DNA of 64,000 nt. Source: Paraburkholderia eburnea (GTDB taxonomy: Bacteria > Pseudomonadota > Gammaproteobacteria > Burkholderiales > Burkholderiaceae). The stretch is from positions 83,488 to 147,487 of the forward strand of contig NZ_PQGA01000016.1 of the NCBI RefSeq assembly GCF_002917095.1, given 5' to 3'. A program made the position numbers and the translations under genes. Positions within the stretch are counted from its first letter, which is position 1, and every line of letters begins with the position of its first letter. Shown here in pieces: positions 36,420 through 45,297 of the stretch. The notes under the pieces are model-generated. The model was not told the DNA's origin and searched no databases. It was given only the letters and a program-made list of their open reading frames with translations.

Positions 36420-37478
36420 ATGAACTTTCTCGACGGACACCTGTTCCCCGAAAACCAGCAACCGCTGATCATTACCGCCGCACCCTACGCGCCTTCGTGG
36501 CTGCCCTCGGACTTTCCCGAGGACATTCCCGTCACGATGGAGGCGCAGATTCAGAAGGCGGTGGACTGTTACAACGCGGGCGCGACGGTGTTGCACCTGC
36601 ACGTGCGCGAACTCGACGGCAAGGGCAGCAAGCGTCTCTCGAAGTTCAACGAGCTGATCGCCGGGGTGCGCGCGCGCGTGCCCGAGATGATTATTCAGGT
36701 GGGCGGTTCGATCAGTTTCGCGCCGGAAACCGAGGGCGCGGCCGCCAAGTGGCTTTCGGACGACACCCGCCATATGCTGGCCGAACTGGACCCCAAGCCC
36801 GATCAGGTGACGGTGACGATCAACACCTCGCAGATGAATTTTCTCGAGCAGTTCGACGCACGCGACATCGAGGGCACCTCGATGGAAGATCCGGTGGTGT
36901 TCAACGCCTACAAGGAAATGACGGTGCCCGCGCAGCCAGGCTGGGCCGAGGAGCATATCCGCCGCCTCACGGCCGCCGGCATTCAGAGCGAGTTCCAGTG
37001 CTACAACATCAACAGCTTCGAATCGGTGGAGCGGCTGATGCGCCGCGGCATCTACAAGGGTCCGCTGGTGCTGAACTGGGTCGCCATCGGCGGCGGCATG
37101 GACGCGCCGAACCTCTACAACCTGGCCAACTTCGTGCGCGCGGTGCCCGATGGCGCGGTGCTGACGGTCGAAAGCTCAGTGCTCAACGTGCTGCCGGTGA
37201 ACATGATGGGTATCGCGATGGGCCTGCACGTGCGCACCGGCACCGAGGACAACCTGTGGAACCAGTCGCGCACGGCCAGGATGGGCACGGTTGCGCAGAT
37301 CGAGCAACTGGTGCGCATCTCGCGCGAGTTCGGCCGGCCGATCGCCACGGCGAAAGAGGCGCGGGAGATCTGCAAGATCGGCGTGTTCTACGACACGGTG
37401 GAAGAAACCCTGGCGGCCAACGGCTTCGCACCCAACCATAGCGGCAGGCAACAAGGCTATCTGCGCAAGATCGCCTGA
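36420..37478 (+). CDS. DUF849 / BKACE beta-keto acid cleavage enzyme, copy 1
   Basis: A 352-residue TIM-barrel Zn enzyme of the beta-keto acid cleavage family. Characterised members condense a beta-keto acid with acetyl-CoA and split it into acetoacetate and a new acyl-CoA. The Zn His pair is in VLHLHVRELDGKGSKR (His59, His61), and a further Glu in TVESS near residue 251 is the expected ligand. IIQVGGSISFAPE and LVLNWVAIGGGMDAPN are family blocks. GGAGAC precedes the ATG. Nearly the same sequence occurs at 40.4 kb, with main differences around residues 140-160, the likely substrate side. Next genes: porin and MFS transporter. Confidence 0.9.
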   Translation: MNFLDGHLFPENQQPLIITAAPYAPSWLPSDFPEDIPVTMEAQIQKAVDCYNAGATVLHLHVRELDGKGSKRLSKFNELIAGVRARVPEMIIQVGGSISFAPETEGAAAKWLSDDTRHMLAELDPKPDQVTVTINTSQMNFLEQFDARDIEGTSMEDPVVFNAYKEMTVPAQPGWAEEHIRRLTAAGIQSEFQCYNINSFESVERLMRRGIYKGPLVLNWVAIGGGMDAPNLYNLANFVRAVPDGAVLTVESSVLNVLPVNMMGIAMGLHVRTGTEDNLWNQSRTARMGTVAQIEQLVRISREFGRPIATAKEAREICKIGVFYDTVEETLAANGFAPNHSGRQQGYLRKIA

Positions 37479-37565
37479 TCGCGCACGAGAGGGGACGGCG
37501 CACGCGCGCGTTGCGCCGACGAGATTCATAAAAAATTAGTTAATCTAAATAAATGGAGGGGGCAG

Positions 37566-38735
37566 GTGAAAAAATATGCAGGCGGGATTTCGCTGCTGCT
37601 GTCGATTTCCGCGGCGCACGCGCAGAGCAGCATTGCGTTGTACGGCGTGGTTGACGATGCATTGACATTCAACTCGAACGCCAACGGCCAGCATCAATAC
37701 TTCATGACCAGTGGCGCGAAGACCGCGAATCGCTGGGGCTTGACCGGAACCGAGGATCTGGGCGGCGGTGTCAAAACGCTCTTCGCGATTGAAAGCGGGT
37801 TTTCCAACAATAACGGTGCGGCTTTGCAGGGCGGCGCCCTTTTCGGCCGTCAAGCCTACGTGGGGGTTGCCGGCAATGCGGGAACGTTGACTTTCGGCCG
37901 CCAGTATTCGAGCGGCTACTGGTATGTCGGCGGGCCGCTGACGTCGGGCGGCGGCTGGGCCTTTAGCGGTTCGGGCTATGGCGCGCATCCCGGCGATGTG
38001 GATAACCTCGACAGCTTCAATCGCGTGAACAATGCCGTGATCTACACGACGCCCAGGATCAATGGGTTCACCGGGTCGGCCATGTACAGCTTCGGCGGCG
38101 TGCCGGGCTCGACGGCCCAGCATCAGATCTGGGCGCTCGGTGCAGGGTATGTGAACGGCGCCATTACGTTGGGGCTGGGCTATCAAGTTGCCAACCAGCC
38201 CAACTATTCGTTCTACGGCAACAACCCCTCGTCGAGCGGGACCGGCAGCAATATGTGGAGTCCGGTGAACGCGGGTTACGCGTCGGCCGGCGCACAAAAG
38301 ATACTCTCCGCGGGTGCCGCATACACGCTCGGCAGCGCGACGATTGCCGCCATCTACAGCAACACGCGCTATACCGACCTCGGAGCAACGGCGGTCGCCG
38401 GTTTGAGCGCGACGGAAGCCGGCTACCGTGGAGACGAAACCTTCAACATCGGCGAGCTGAATTTCAAATACATGGTGACGCCGACATTGCTGCTTGGCGC
38501 ATCGTACGCGTACACCCATTCATCGGGCGTCAACAACGCGCGCTACCAGCAAGTCGATCTCGGTTTCGACTACCTGATTTCGAAGCGCACCGATTTCTAC
38601 GGCGGGACGATATACCAGCATGCGGCGGGAACGAATTCGCTGGGAATGTCCGCAGTGGCGGAAATCGGCCCCGCGACGCCGTCGTCGAACAACCACCAGA
38701 TCCTGGCGATCGTCGGCATGGGCCACCGGTTCTAA
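37566..38735 (+). CDS. Outer-membrane porin 1 (Burkholderia Gram-negative porin family)
   Basis: A 389-residue trimeric beta-barrel porin with a signal peptide (MKKYAGGISLLLSISAAHA, cleaved before QSSIALYG). SIALYGVVDDALTF is the first strand, and the FGRQAYVG and WGLTGTEDLGGG segments are family hallmarks; it ends in VGMGHRF with the C-terminal Phe needed for barrel assembly. It lies between BKACE gene 1 and the MFS transporter on the same strand, which suggests uptake of the same substrate. The start has a GGAGG-like site before ATG or GTG; the GTGAAA start is used. Confidence 0.85.
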   Translation: MKKYAGGISLLLSISAAHAQSSIALYGVVDDALTFNSNANGQHQYFMTSGAKTANRWGLTGTEDLGGGVKTLFAIESGFSNNNGAALQGGALFGRQAYVGVAGNAGTLTFGRQYSSGYWYVGGPLTSGGGWAFSGSGYGAHPGDVDNLDSFNRVNNAVIYTTPRINGFTGSAMYSFGGVPGSTAQHQIWALGAGYVNGAITLGLGYQVANQPNYSFYGNNPSSSGTGSNMWSPVNAGYASAGAQKILSAGAAYTLGSATIAAIYSNTRYTDLGATAVAGLSATEAGYRGDETFNIGELNFKYMVTPTLLLGASYAYTHSSGVNNARYQQVDLGFDYLISKRTDFYGGTIYQHAAGTNSLGMSAVAEIGPATPSSNNHQILAIVGMGHRF

Positions 38736-38810
38736 AGGCGTGCGATAGGCAACGAGCCGCGGACGCCCAGGCGGAGCCGTACAGCCACAAATACAATCAA
38801 AGGAGACACC

Positions 38811-40127
38811 ATGGATATCCCGCGCGCCGATTCTCGCGCGAGACACGATCTGGCCGTGCGCACGGCCCCGCACCCCTATACGTGGATCGTGCTCGTGCTC
38901 ACCATCGGCCTGATGCTGTCCGACTACATGTCGAGGCAGGTGCTCAACGCCGTCTTCCCGGCGCTCAAGGCGGTCTGGAATCTCTCCGACGCGCAGCTCG
39001 GTTCGTTCAACAGTGTGGTTGCGCTGATGGTCGGCGTACTGACGCTGCCGCTCTCGATACTCGCCGACCGCTGGGGGCGCGTTCGCAGCATCGTCCTGAT
39101 GGCGGCGCTCTGGAGTCTCGCGACGCTCGGCTGCGCGCTCTCGACAAGCTACGGCAACATGCTGCTGGCACGCGCGCTGGTCGGGCTAGGCGAGGCGTCC
39201 TATGGCGCGGTCGGTCCCGCGTTGATCATGAGCATCTTCCCGGCGCACCTGCGCTCGTCGCTGACCGCGAGCTTCATGGCGGGTGCCGCGCTCGGCTCGG
39301 TCATCGGCATGGCGCTCGGCGGCGTGATCATGGCGCACCTGGGATGGCGCTGGGCGTTCGGCGCCATGGCCGGTTTTGGCGTCGCGCTGGTCGTGCTCTA
39401 TCGCGTGATCGTGACCGAGGCGCGCCTCGCGCCGCATCTCATCGAACAAAAGCACGGCGCGGCGCCGGACCCTATGCGTCTCGCTCAGAGTGCCCGGATC
39501 GTCTTCGAAGGGCTATTTACTTCGGTCTCCGCACGTTTTGCCTATCTGGGCAGCGGCTTGCAGGTTTTTGTCGGCGGCTCGCTTTACGCGTGGCTGCCTA
39601 GCTATCTCAATCGTTATTACGGCATGTCGCCGGCACGCGCCGGCGTGATGGCGGCGGGATTCGTCCTCGTCAACGGGCTGGGAATGGTCCTGTGCGGAAT
39701 GCTCGCGGATCGCGCGAGCATGAGCAACCCCAACAGGAAGTGGGGCATCGCCATGGCGTATTGCGCGATCTCGGCCTTGCTGCTCGCGATCGCTTTGCGC
39801 GTTTCCATCGGCAATATGCAGCTCGTGCTGATTGCGGTGGCGATGTTCGTCGTGTCCGGCACCAATGGGCCATCCGGGGCGATGGTGGCCAACGTCACGC
39901 CCGCAGCCATTCACGCCTCCGTGTTCGCGACGCTCACGCTCGCGAACAGCCTGCTTGGCATGGCGCCCGGTCCTTTCGTCACGGGTTTCGTCGCGGACCA
40001 TATCGGGCTGCACGGTGCGTTGCACGTGCTGCCCTGCGTTGCGCTCGTCTCGATGCTGATGTTTGCGCTGGGCAGGCGGCATTACGCGGGCGATCTCGAA
40101 CGGGCGGGGCGGCGTACCGGACTTTAG
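38811..40127 (+). CDS. MFS transporter 1
   Basis: A 438-residue major-facilitator permease with twelve hydrophobic segments. DYMSRQVLNAVFPALKA lies after helix 1, the loop 2-3 signature is ILADRWGRVRS, and RALVGLGEASYG is in helix 4. It belongs to the anion:cation symporter/aromatic acid type rather than the sugar type. AAGGAGA precedes the ATG. A clear paralogue lies at 53.7 kb, also next to a porin and downstream of a BKACE gene. Probable uptake of an organic acid for the BKACE pathway. Confidence 0.85.
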   Translation: MDIPRADSRARHDLAVRTAPHPYTWIVLVLTIGLMLSDYMSRQVLNAVFPALKAVWNLSDAQLGSFNSVVALMVGVLTLPLSILADRWGRVRSIVLMAALWSLATLGCALSTSYGNMLLARALVGLGEASYGAVGPALIMSIFPAHLRSSLTASFMAGAALGSVIGMALGGVIMAHLGWRWAFGAMAGFGVALVVLYRVIVTEARLAPHLIEQKHGAAPDPMRLAQSARIVFEGLFTSVSARFAYLGSGLQVFVGGSLYAWLPSYLNRYYGMSPARAGVMAAGFVLVNGLGMVLCGMLADRASMSNPNRKWGIAMAYCAISALLLAIALRVSIGNMQLVLIAVAMFVVSGTNGPSGAMVANVTPAAIHASVFATLTLANSLLGMAPGPFVTGFVADHIGLHGALHVLPCVALVSMLMFALGRRHYAGDLERAGRRTGL

Positions 40128-40407
40128 TCATGCTGATGGACAACAGGGTCCGGCGTGGCGCGGACGGGCTGAGGGCACTCGCGCTCGATGCGCTCGTGTG
40201 GCGAACACGGCGCGCATCGGAGCGCGGTTCGCCGATGTCCCAACAAAGCAAGCGATTGCCCCCGATAAGCAAGTGGGAAGCAGGGGGACTGCGGATACTC
40301 GTGAGCATGGATACGAAGCCGGACGCGCCGCGTAAAACAGCGCATCCGGCTTCATCGAAGACCGCGCCTGCTGATGAGACAGCAGCCATTCCCCCTGGAG
40401 ACGCATC

Positions 40408-41466
40408 ATGAACTTTCTCGACGGCCACCTCTTCCCCGAGAACCAGCAGCCCCTGATCATCACCGCCGCGCCCTATGCGCCGGGCTGGTTGCCCAGCGAC
40501 TTTCCGGAGGACATTCCGGTCACGATGGAGGCGCAGATCCAGAAGGCAGTGGACTGCTATAACGCGGGCGCGACGGTGCTGCACCTGCACGTGCGCGAAC
40601 TCGACGGCAAGGGCAGCAAGCGCCTTTCGAAGTTCAACGAGTTGATCTCCGGCGTGCGCAAGGCAGTGCCCGAAATGATCATCCAGGTGGGCGGCTCGAT
40701 CTCGTTCGCACCGGAAAACGAGGGCCAGGCGGCGAAGTGGCTGTCCGACGACACCCGCCACATGCTGGCCGAACTGGACCCCACGCCGGACCAGGTCACG
40801 GTGACGGTCAACACTTCGCAGATGAACGTCACCGATCAGGCCGAAGACGCGGACTTCAAGGGCACCTCGCGCGAGAACCCGGCGCTCTTCAACGCGTACA
40901 AGGAAATGACGGTGCCTGCCCAGCCGGGTTGGGTCGAGGAGCACGTGCGCCGCCTCACGGCCAAGGGTATCCAGAGCGCGTTTCAGTGCTACAACCTGAA
41001 CAGCTTCGAGTCGGTGGAGCGGCTGATGCGCCGGGGCTTCTACAAGGGCCCGCTGGTCATGAACTGGGTGGCGATCGCGGGCGGCATGGACACGCCGAAC
41101 ATCTACAGCCTGGGCAACTTCATGCGCGCGGTGCCCGACGGTGCGGTGGTGACGGTGGAGAGCAACGTGCGCAACGTGCTGCCGGTCAACATGATGGGCA
41201 TGGCGATGGGCCTGCACGTACGCTGCGGCACGGAAGACTGCCTGTGGAACCAGTCGCGCACCGAAAAGCAGAGCACCGTGAAGCAGATCGAGCAGCTCGT
41301 GCGCATCTCGCGCGAATTTGGCCGCGAGATCGCGACCGCGAAAGAGGCGCGTGAGATCAGCAAGATTGGCGTGTTCTACGACACGGTGGAAGAATCGCTG
41401 CACGCGAACGGCTTCGCACCGAACCGCAACGGCGGCAATCAGGGCTTCCTGCGCAAGACGGCTTGA
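40408..41466 (+). CDS. DUF849 / BKACE beta-keto acid cleavage enzyme, copy 2
   Basis: A 352-residue BKACE protein almost identical to copy 1 over the first 130 residues, with the same HLHVRE Zn motif (His59, His61). It differs mainly in the segment NVTDQAEDADFKGTSREN versus copy 1, and in scattered positions near the C-terminus. The reaction type is expected to be unchanged; substrate choice may differ. The gene is 280 bases after MFS 1, and its stop is 13 bases from the convergent AraC regulator 2. It probably arose by tandem duplication of a BKACE unit. Confidence 0.9.
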   Translation: MNFLDGHLFPENQQPLIITAAPYAPGWLPSDFPEDIPVTMEAQIQKAVDCYNAGATVLHLHVRELDGKGSKRLSKFNELISGVRKAVPEMIIQVGGSISFAPENEGQAAKWLSDDTRHMLAELDPTPDQVTVTVNTSQMNVTDQAEDADFKGTSRENPALFNAYKEMTVPAQPGWVEEHVRRLTAKGIQSAFQCYNLNSFESVERLMRRGFYKGPLVMNWVAIAGGMDTPNIYSLGNFMRAVPDGAVVTVESNVRNVLPVNMMGMAMGLHVRCGTEDCLWNQSRTEKQSTVKQIEQLVRISREFGREIATAKEAREISKIGVFYDTVEESLHANGFAPNRNGGNQGFLRKTA

Positions 41467-41479
41467 TTAGTTAGCCTTA

Positions 41480-42508
41480 TCAATCGGCCGGTGCATGCCG
41501 GCCAGTCGATTGCCTGCGCCAGTGCGAGACGCTGCAGCCGAAGGCGGCACGGAACCAGTGACTGAAACTGCTGTGTGCGGAAAAGCCCAGCAGCACGGCA
41601 ACCTCGCCGACGGGCAGGTCGCTCTCGAGCAAGTGGCGCATCGCCAGTTCCGAGCGTAGCTGGTTGAGCATCGCCGAGAATGTCAGGCCTTCGTCGCCAA
41701 GGTGGCGGTGCAGCGTGCGGCGATCGATGCGCAGATGCTGCGCGACCAGTTGCGCCGTGCATCGTCCGCCGGGGAGCAGGGCCAGGATCACTTCGCGGCA
41801 GGCTTCGCGGATGCCTTCATGGCGGCGCCGCAGCGCGCTCTCCAGATAATCGCGTGCGAAATACGCGGGCCCCGGATCGTCGCGCGTGCGCGGCATCGAC
41901 AGGTCGGCCGTCGCGCAGACGAGTCCGTTGAAGGGCTGGTTGAACATCGGATTGCGGCCGAAGAAGGCCCGGTAGGGCGCGATGTCGGCCGCAGGGCGAT
42001 GCGTGAAGCAAACCTGCTGCGGCCGCCACTGCGGGCCGATCAGCTCGCGCAGCATACCCATTTTCACGCCGACCGCGAGTTCCATCGCCTGGCGTGTGTT
42101 CAGCCCGGGTCTCGGCAGCAGTTCTTCACGGATCACGACGGACTGTCCGGCGTCCTCGATGCGCGTGATCAGCGTGGCGCTCAGCAGCTTCTCGTAGCGG
42201 CACAGCGTATCGAGCGCCTGACGCGGGGTTGGCTCGTCCTTCAGCACCAGCGAGATGGGCCCGAGGTTCGAGAGCGTGCGCCGCGCCGCGAGCCGCAGCG
42301 CGAAATCCTCCACGCCGGTGTCGCGTGCGGTGGTTTCGAGCAGTTCGCGGACGGTATGGCTCGGGATCAGCGCTTCGGGGTTGTCGAGCACGCGCGCCGC
42401 GATGCCGACCCCGCGCAGGAAGGCATAGGGATCGCGCCCAAGCGACTCCACCAGTTCGACGTAGCCGTTCAGGCTCGCGCTGCGTATCAGCTTGTCGACG
42501 GGTTGCAT
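41480..42508 (-). CDS. AraC-family regulator 2 (arabinose-binding-like N-domain)
   Basis: A 342-residue regulator of the same family as regulator 1: N-terminal IRSASLNGYVELVESLG, C-terminal VAQHLRIDRRTLHRHLGDEG and VAVLLGFSAHSSFSHWFRAAFG. It lies 46 bases downstream of TauD gene 1 on the same strand, so the two form a likely operon. It faces BKACE 2 tail to tail. Confidence 0.85.
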   Translation of the reverse strand: MQPVDKLIRSASLNGYVELVESLGRDPYAFLRGVGIAARVLDNPEALIPSHTVRELLETTARDTGVEDFALRLAARRTLSNLGPISLVLKDEPTPRQALDTLCRYEKLLSATLITRIEDAGQSVVIREELLPRPGLNTRQAMELAVGVKMGMLRELIGPQWRPQQVCFTHRPAADIAPYRAFFGRNPMFNQPFNGLVCATADLSMPRTRDDPGPAYFARDYLESALRRRHEGIREACREVILALLPGGRCTAQLVAQHLRIDRRTLHRHLGDEGLTFSAMLNQLRSELAMRHLLESDLPVGEVAVLLGFSAHSSFSHWFRAAFGCSVSHWRRQSTGRHAPAD

Positions 42509-42554
42509 GGCGGTGGGTCCGCGTGTCGTGACGCCTTGGGACGCTGTGCGGCGA

Positions 42555-43397
42555 TCAGAACGGCCGGTCGCCCATGATGGTCGCGCGCTCCATCCGGCGC
42601 GGCGCCGGCCAGTAGTCGCTGACTGCGTAGTGCTGCGTCGCCATGTTGTCCCAGATCGCGACGCTGCCCGGTTCCCAGCGAAAGCGCACCTGGTACTCGG
42701 GAATCGCCGCCTGGCTGATCAGGTAGTTCAGCAGCAGGCTCGCGCCAGGCGTCTTGTCCTGCCCGAAGCGCACGTTCTCCGGGGTATGGTAGTTGATGAA
42801 GTGAGTCGAGAACGGGCCTACGTAGAGGACTTTCTCGCCCGTTTCCGGGTGCGTGCGCACGACCGGGTGATCGACCAGCGGGTACTTGCGCACCAGCTCT
42901 TCGCGCTCCTCGGCCGTCATGACCGCGCCGAACGAATGCTCGATCCCGTGCTTGGCGCGCAGGCCTTCGATCCGGGTCTTGATGTCGTCGGGCAGGTTCC
43001 TGTACGCCTCCACCATGTTTACCCAGATCGTATCGCCACCTACCTCGGGGCACGAAATGCAGCGCAGCACCGCACCCTTGGGCGGATTGGCCCGCCACGA
43101 TGCATCGCTGTGGTAGGTATTTTCGAAATGGTCGCGCTTCTCGCTCTTGTAGATCTCGATCAGGCCCGGATAGCCCGGCACCGTGTTCGCGACCGGGTGG
43201 TCCTCCAGATTGCCGAAGCGGCTCGCGAACGCCACATGGTCGGCGCGCGTGATCTCCTGGTCGCGGAAAAACAGCACCCGATGCCTGAGCAGCAGCGCTT
43301 TGACTTCGGCAAACAGGGCGTCGTCTTTCGCCACGTCGGCGATACTCACGCCCCGGAGTTCGGCGCCGATCGAGCAGGTGAGGAGTTTGATGTGCAT
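42555..43397 (-). CDS. TauD/TfdA-family Fe(II)/2-oxoglutarate dioxygenase 1
   Basis: A 280-residue dioxygenase that couples 2-oxoglutarate decarboxylation to hydroxylation. The iron facial triad starts with H-x-D in NTYHSDASWRANPP; the distal His is in IWDNMATQHYAVSDY, and the 2-oxoglutarate Arg is in RRMERATIMGDRPF. Family substrates include taurine, alkyl sulfates, aryloxyacetates and betaines. The start MHIKLLTCSIGAEL follows GGGGAT; upstream in-frame codons extend into the divergent promoter region. It is a paralogue of the protein encoded at 49332-50180. First gene of an operon with AraC regulator 2. Confidence 0.88.
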   Translation of the reverse strand: MHIKLLTCSIGAELRGVSIADVAKDDALFAEVKALLLRHRVLFFRDQEITRADHVAFASRFGNLEDHPVANTVPGYPGLIEIYKSEKRDHFENTYHSDASWRANPPKGAVLRCISCPEVGGDTIWVNMVEAYRNLPDDIKTRIEGLRAKHGIEHSFGAVMTAEEREELVRKYPLVDHPVVRTHPETGEKVLYVGPFSTHFINYHTPENVRFGQDKTPGASLLLNYLISQAAIPEYQVRFRWEPGSVAIWDNMATQHYAVSDYWPAPRRMERATIMGDRPF

Positions 43398-43587
43398 GGT
43401 GACATCCCCATGGATATTGAAGGTTGCACGCATCGGCTCAATTACCGCAGCGGAATCGTCCAGACACGTCAGCGCCAACGATTGGCCTGCTCGCGATTGT
43501 CGGCACGATGGCGGCGACGCGCTTGACCTATCGCGCCACAATTTGACAAACGCACACATCGCCAGGCGGGCGGGCGAGGCGCGTAAC

Positions 43588-43707
43588 ATGTCGAGCTGGA
43601 ATTCGCATCACAACCTGGACATGGACCTGAACCTGATCGGCTTGTTCGTCGAGATCGCGGAGATCGTGGAGATCGTGGAGATCGTGGAGGCGCACCATCA
43701 TGCGTGA
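43588..43707 (+). CDS. Small ORF (39 aa) with EIV repeats and His-rich tail
   Basis: A short frame reading MSSWNSHHNLDMDLNLIGLF, then VEIAEIVEIVEIVEAHHHA. It overlaps the Rieske gene start by 8 bases (ATGCGTGA), a common sign of translational coupling. GCGAGGCG upstream of the ATG is a possible ribosome site. No family is recognised. The hydrophobic-acidic i+3 periodicity would make an amphipathic beta strand or helix. It may be a genuine small protein, a leader, or chance coding of the 9-base tandem repeat. Confidence 0.45.
   Translation: MSSWNSHHNLDMDLNLIGLFVEIAEIVEIVEIVEAHHHA
43651..43686 (+). repeat. 9-base tandem repeat (GAGATCGTG, four units)
   Basis: Four adjacent 9-base units, GAGATCGCG followed by three perfect GAGATCGTG, just upstream of the Rieske gene. 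Units are in frame with the small ORF, so copy-number change would only add or remove three residues there. Confidence 0.9.
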
Positions 43708-44011
43708 AGTGGCAATCGGCGCAGCGGACAGCCTGGAAGAGGGACAACGCAAGCTTGCGTTCGTCGATGGGCGCAGTGTGGTGGTCTTCAACGTGGCCGG
43801 CCAGTTGCGCGCCATCGAAAATAGTTGTCCGCACAACGGTGCGTCGCTTGCCAACGGGCGCCTCGACGGCAGCGTGCTCACCTGTCCGGCGCACGGATTG
43901 CGCTTCGATCTGCGCACGGGCCGCATGCCGGGTGCAGGGGCATTGTGTTTGAGCGTCCTGCCGGTCAGGATAGTTGAAGGACAACTGATGATCGCGCTCG
44001 ATACGGCCTGA
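43700..44011 (+). CDS. Rieske 2Fe-2S ferredoxin-like protein
   Basis: A 103-residue stand-alone Rieske protein. The two ligand pairs are in SCPHNGASLANG and TCPAHGLRFDL (C-x-H and C-x2-H). Such proteins pass electrons to oxygenases or act as nitrite-reductase-like small subunits. No Rieske oxygenase or ferredoxin reductase is present in the window. TauD enzymes do not normally need a ferredoxin, so the partner is unknown. The gene is divergent from TauD 1 and tail to tail with AraC regulator 3. Confidence 0.85.
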   Translation: MREVAIGAADSLEEGQRKLAFVDGRSVVVFNVAGQLRAIENSCPHNGASLANGRLDGSVLTCPAHGLRFDLRTGRMPGAGALCLSVLPVRIVEGQLMIALDTA

Positions 44012-44037
44012 GTGAAGACGGCGCGCGACCGTGGTGC

Positions 44038-45069
44038 TCAGTGCCCGTCCCGGCCGCGTGCGAAGCAGGCGGTGCGCCAGCGGCTTGGCGGTTGGCCGAA
44101 TTCCGCGCTAAACCAGCGCGAAAACGCACTGGGCTCGGAAAACCCCAGCCGGTCGCTGATATCGGACACCGATTGACGCGGTTGTGCCAGGTAGCGCATT
44201 GCCAGCGACGCCCGCACTTCGTTCACGAGTGAAGAAAACCGCTCGCCACGTTGTTCGAGCTGTCGCTGCAGCGTGCGCGGCGTGAGGCCGAGGCGCTCGC
44301 TCACGGGCTCGATCGCGCCCGCGCCGCGCGGCAACAGCAGATGGATCGCGCGGCGCACGTCGTCGGCGAGCGATACCTCGCCAAAACGCGGCTGCAGATC
44401 GAGCAGATCTTGGGCGTAGCGTGCGAGATGGACGTCGGCGAGCGGATTCGCGCGGTCGAGATCGGCGCGTGCCAGCACGATGCCGTCGAATTCGCTGCCG
44501 AATTCGATGCGCGCGCCGAAGAAACGTCGATGCACCTGAAGACGCTCGGGCGCTGCATGGGCGAAATGCACGGCGCGCGGCGCGTACTGGGCGCCGAGCA
44601 TCGCGCGCACGAGACTCAGTACGGCGCCGACCGTTAATTCCACGATCTCCGGCCCTGGATCCGGGCGCGCGGTGACGAGTGCGACGTGCAGCGCCGCGGT
44701 GTTCTCGACTTCCTCGACCTGAACCGATACGGAATCGCTCAGCATGTGCCGGTAGGGCTCGATGCGCGCAAGCGCCTCGCGCAGCGTGGGTTGATGCTGG
44801 AGCAAGAGGCTGAGCGAGCCGAAGTCGGACAGCCGCCAGGCCTCGCCGATGCGCGCGCCGAGCGTGCGGCTCTCGGCGCGCCCGGCGCCGCTCGCCAGCG
44901 AGACCTCGAACACGCGCGCGAGGCTCGCTTCGGGAATGCGCAGATCGGGCGTCGTGAGGCAGGACGGATCGAGCCCTGCCTCGCGCAGCGCGCGGACCGG
45001 ATCGATGCCCACGTGGCGGGCAATCTCCGAATACTTGGTCAGGGACGCGCTTCGAACCAGGATGGGCAT
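44038..45069 (-). CDS. AraC-family regulator 3 (arabinose-binding-like N-domain)
   Basis: A 343-residue regulator of the same family as those at 35.2 and 41.5 kb. It starts MPILVRSASLTKYSEIARHVG and ends with the AraC motifs VSERLGLTPRTLQRQLEQRG and ISDRLGFSEPSAFSRWFSAEFG. The N-domain is more diverged than in regulators 1 and 2, suggesting another ligand. It is not adjacent to a promoter shared with a BKACE gene. Confidence 0.85.
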   Translation of the reverse strand: MPILVRSASLTKYSEIARHVGIDPVRALREAGLDPSCLTTPDLRIPEASLARVFEVSLASGAGRAESRTLGARIGEAWRLSDFGSLSLLLQHQPTLREALARIEPYRHMLSDSVSVQVEEVENTAALHVALVTARPDPGPEIVELTVGAVLSLVRAMLGAQYAPRAVHFAHAAPERLQVHRRFFGARIEFGSEFDGIVLARADLDRANPLADVHLARYAQDLLDLQPRFGEVSLADDVRRAIHLLLPRGAGAIEPVSERLGLTPRTLQRQLEQRGERFSSLVNEVRASLAMRYLAQPRQSVSDISDRLGFSEPSAFSRWFSAEFGQPPSRWRTACFARGRDGH

Positions 45070-45297
45070 GGGGTCACAAGGAGGGCTTCAACGACGATTG
45101 CGCGGGCGCAAGCCCGTTTGCATAGGCTACCGTCGCGCCGGCGCCTCGTCTGTGGGGAATAACCATGAGCGCGTGCGCGTGTCGTCTCGCGTCACGTCCT
45201 GGCGCGCAGGGTCAAGCGCGCGGGCGGCGCATTTCACACAATGGGCCTGCATCGAGGCGCCTTTTCGCTCGTCATGCGTGTCAAGCCCGCGTCCGAC

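Noticed and set aside
41481..41512. Palindrome GGCCGG-TGCATG-CCGGCC at the end of AraC regulator 2
   Set aside because: It lies within coding sequence and has no T-run; it may end the convergent BKACE 2 transcript but the evidence is too thin for a terminator call.
43651..43686. Tandem repeat considered as a CRISPR or iteron-like array
   Set aside because: Units are 9 bases, adjacent without spacers, and only four; they are better explained as an in-frame coding repeat.
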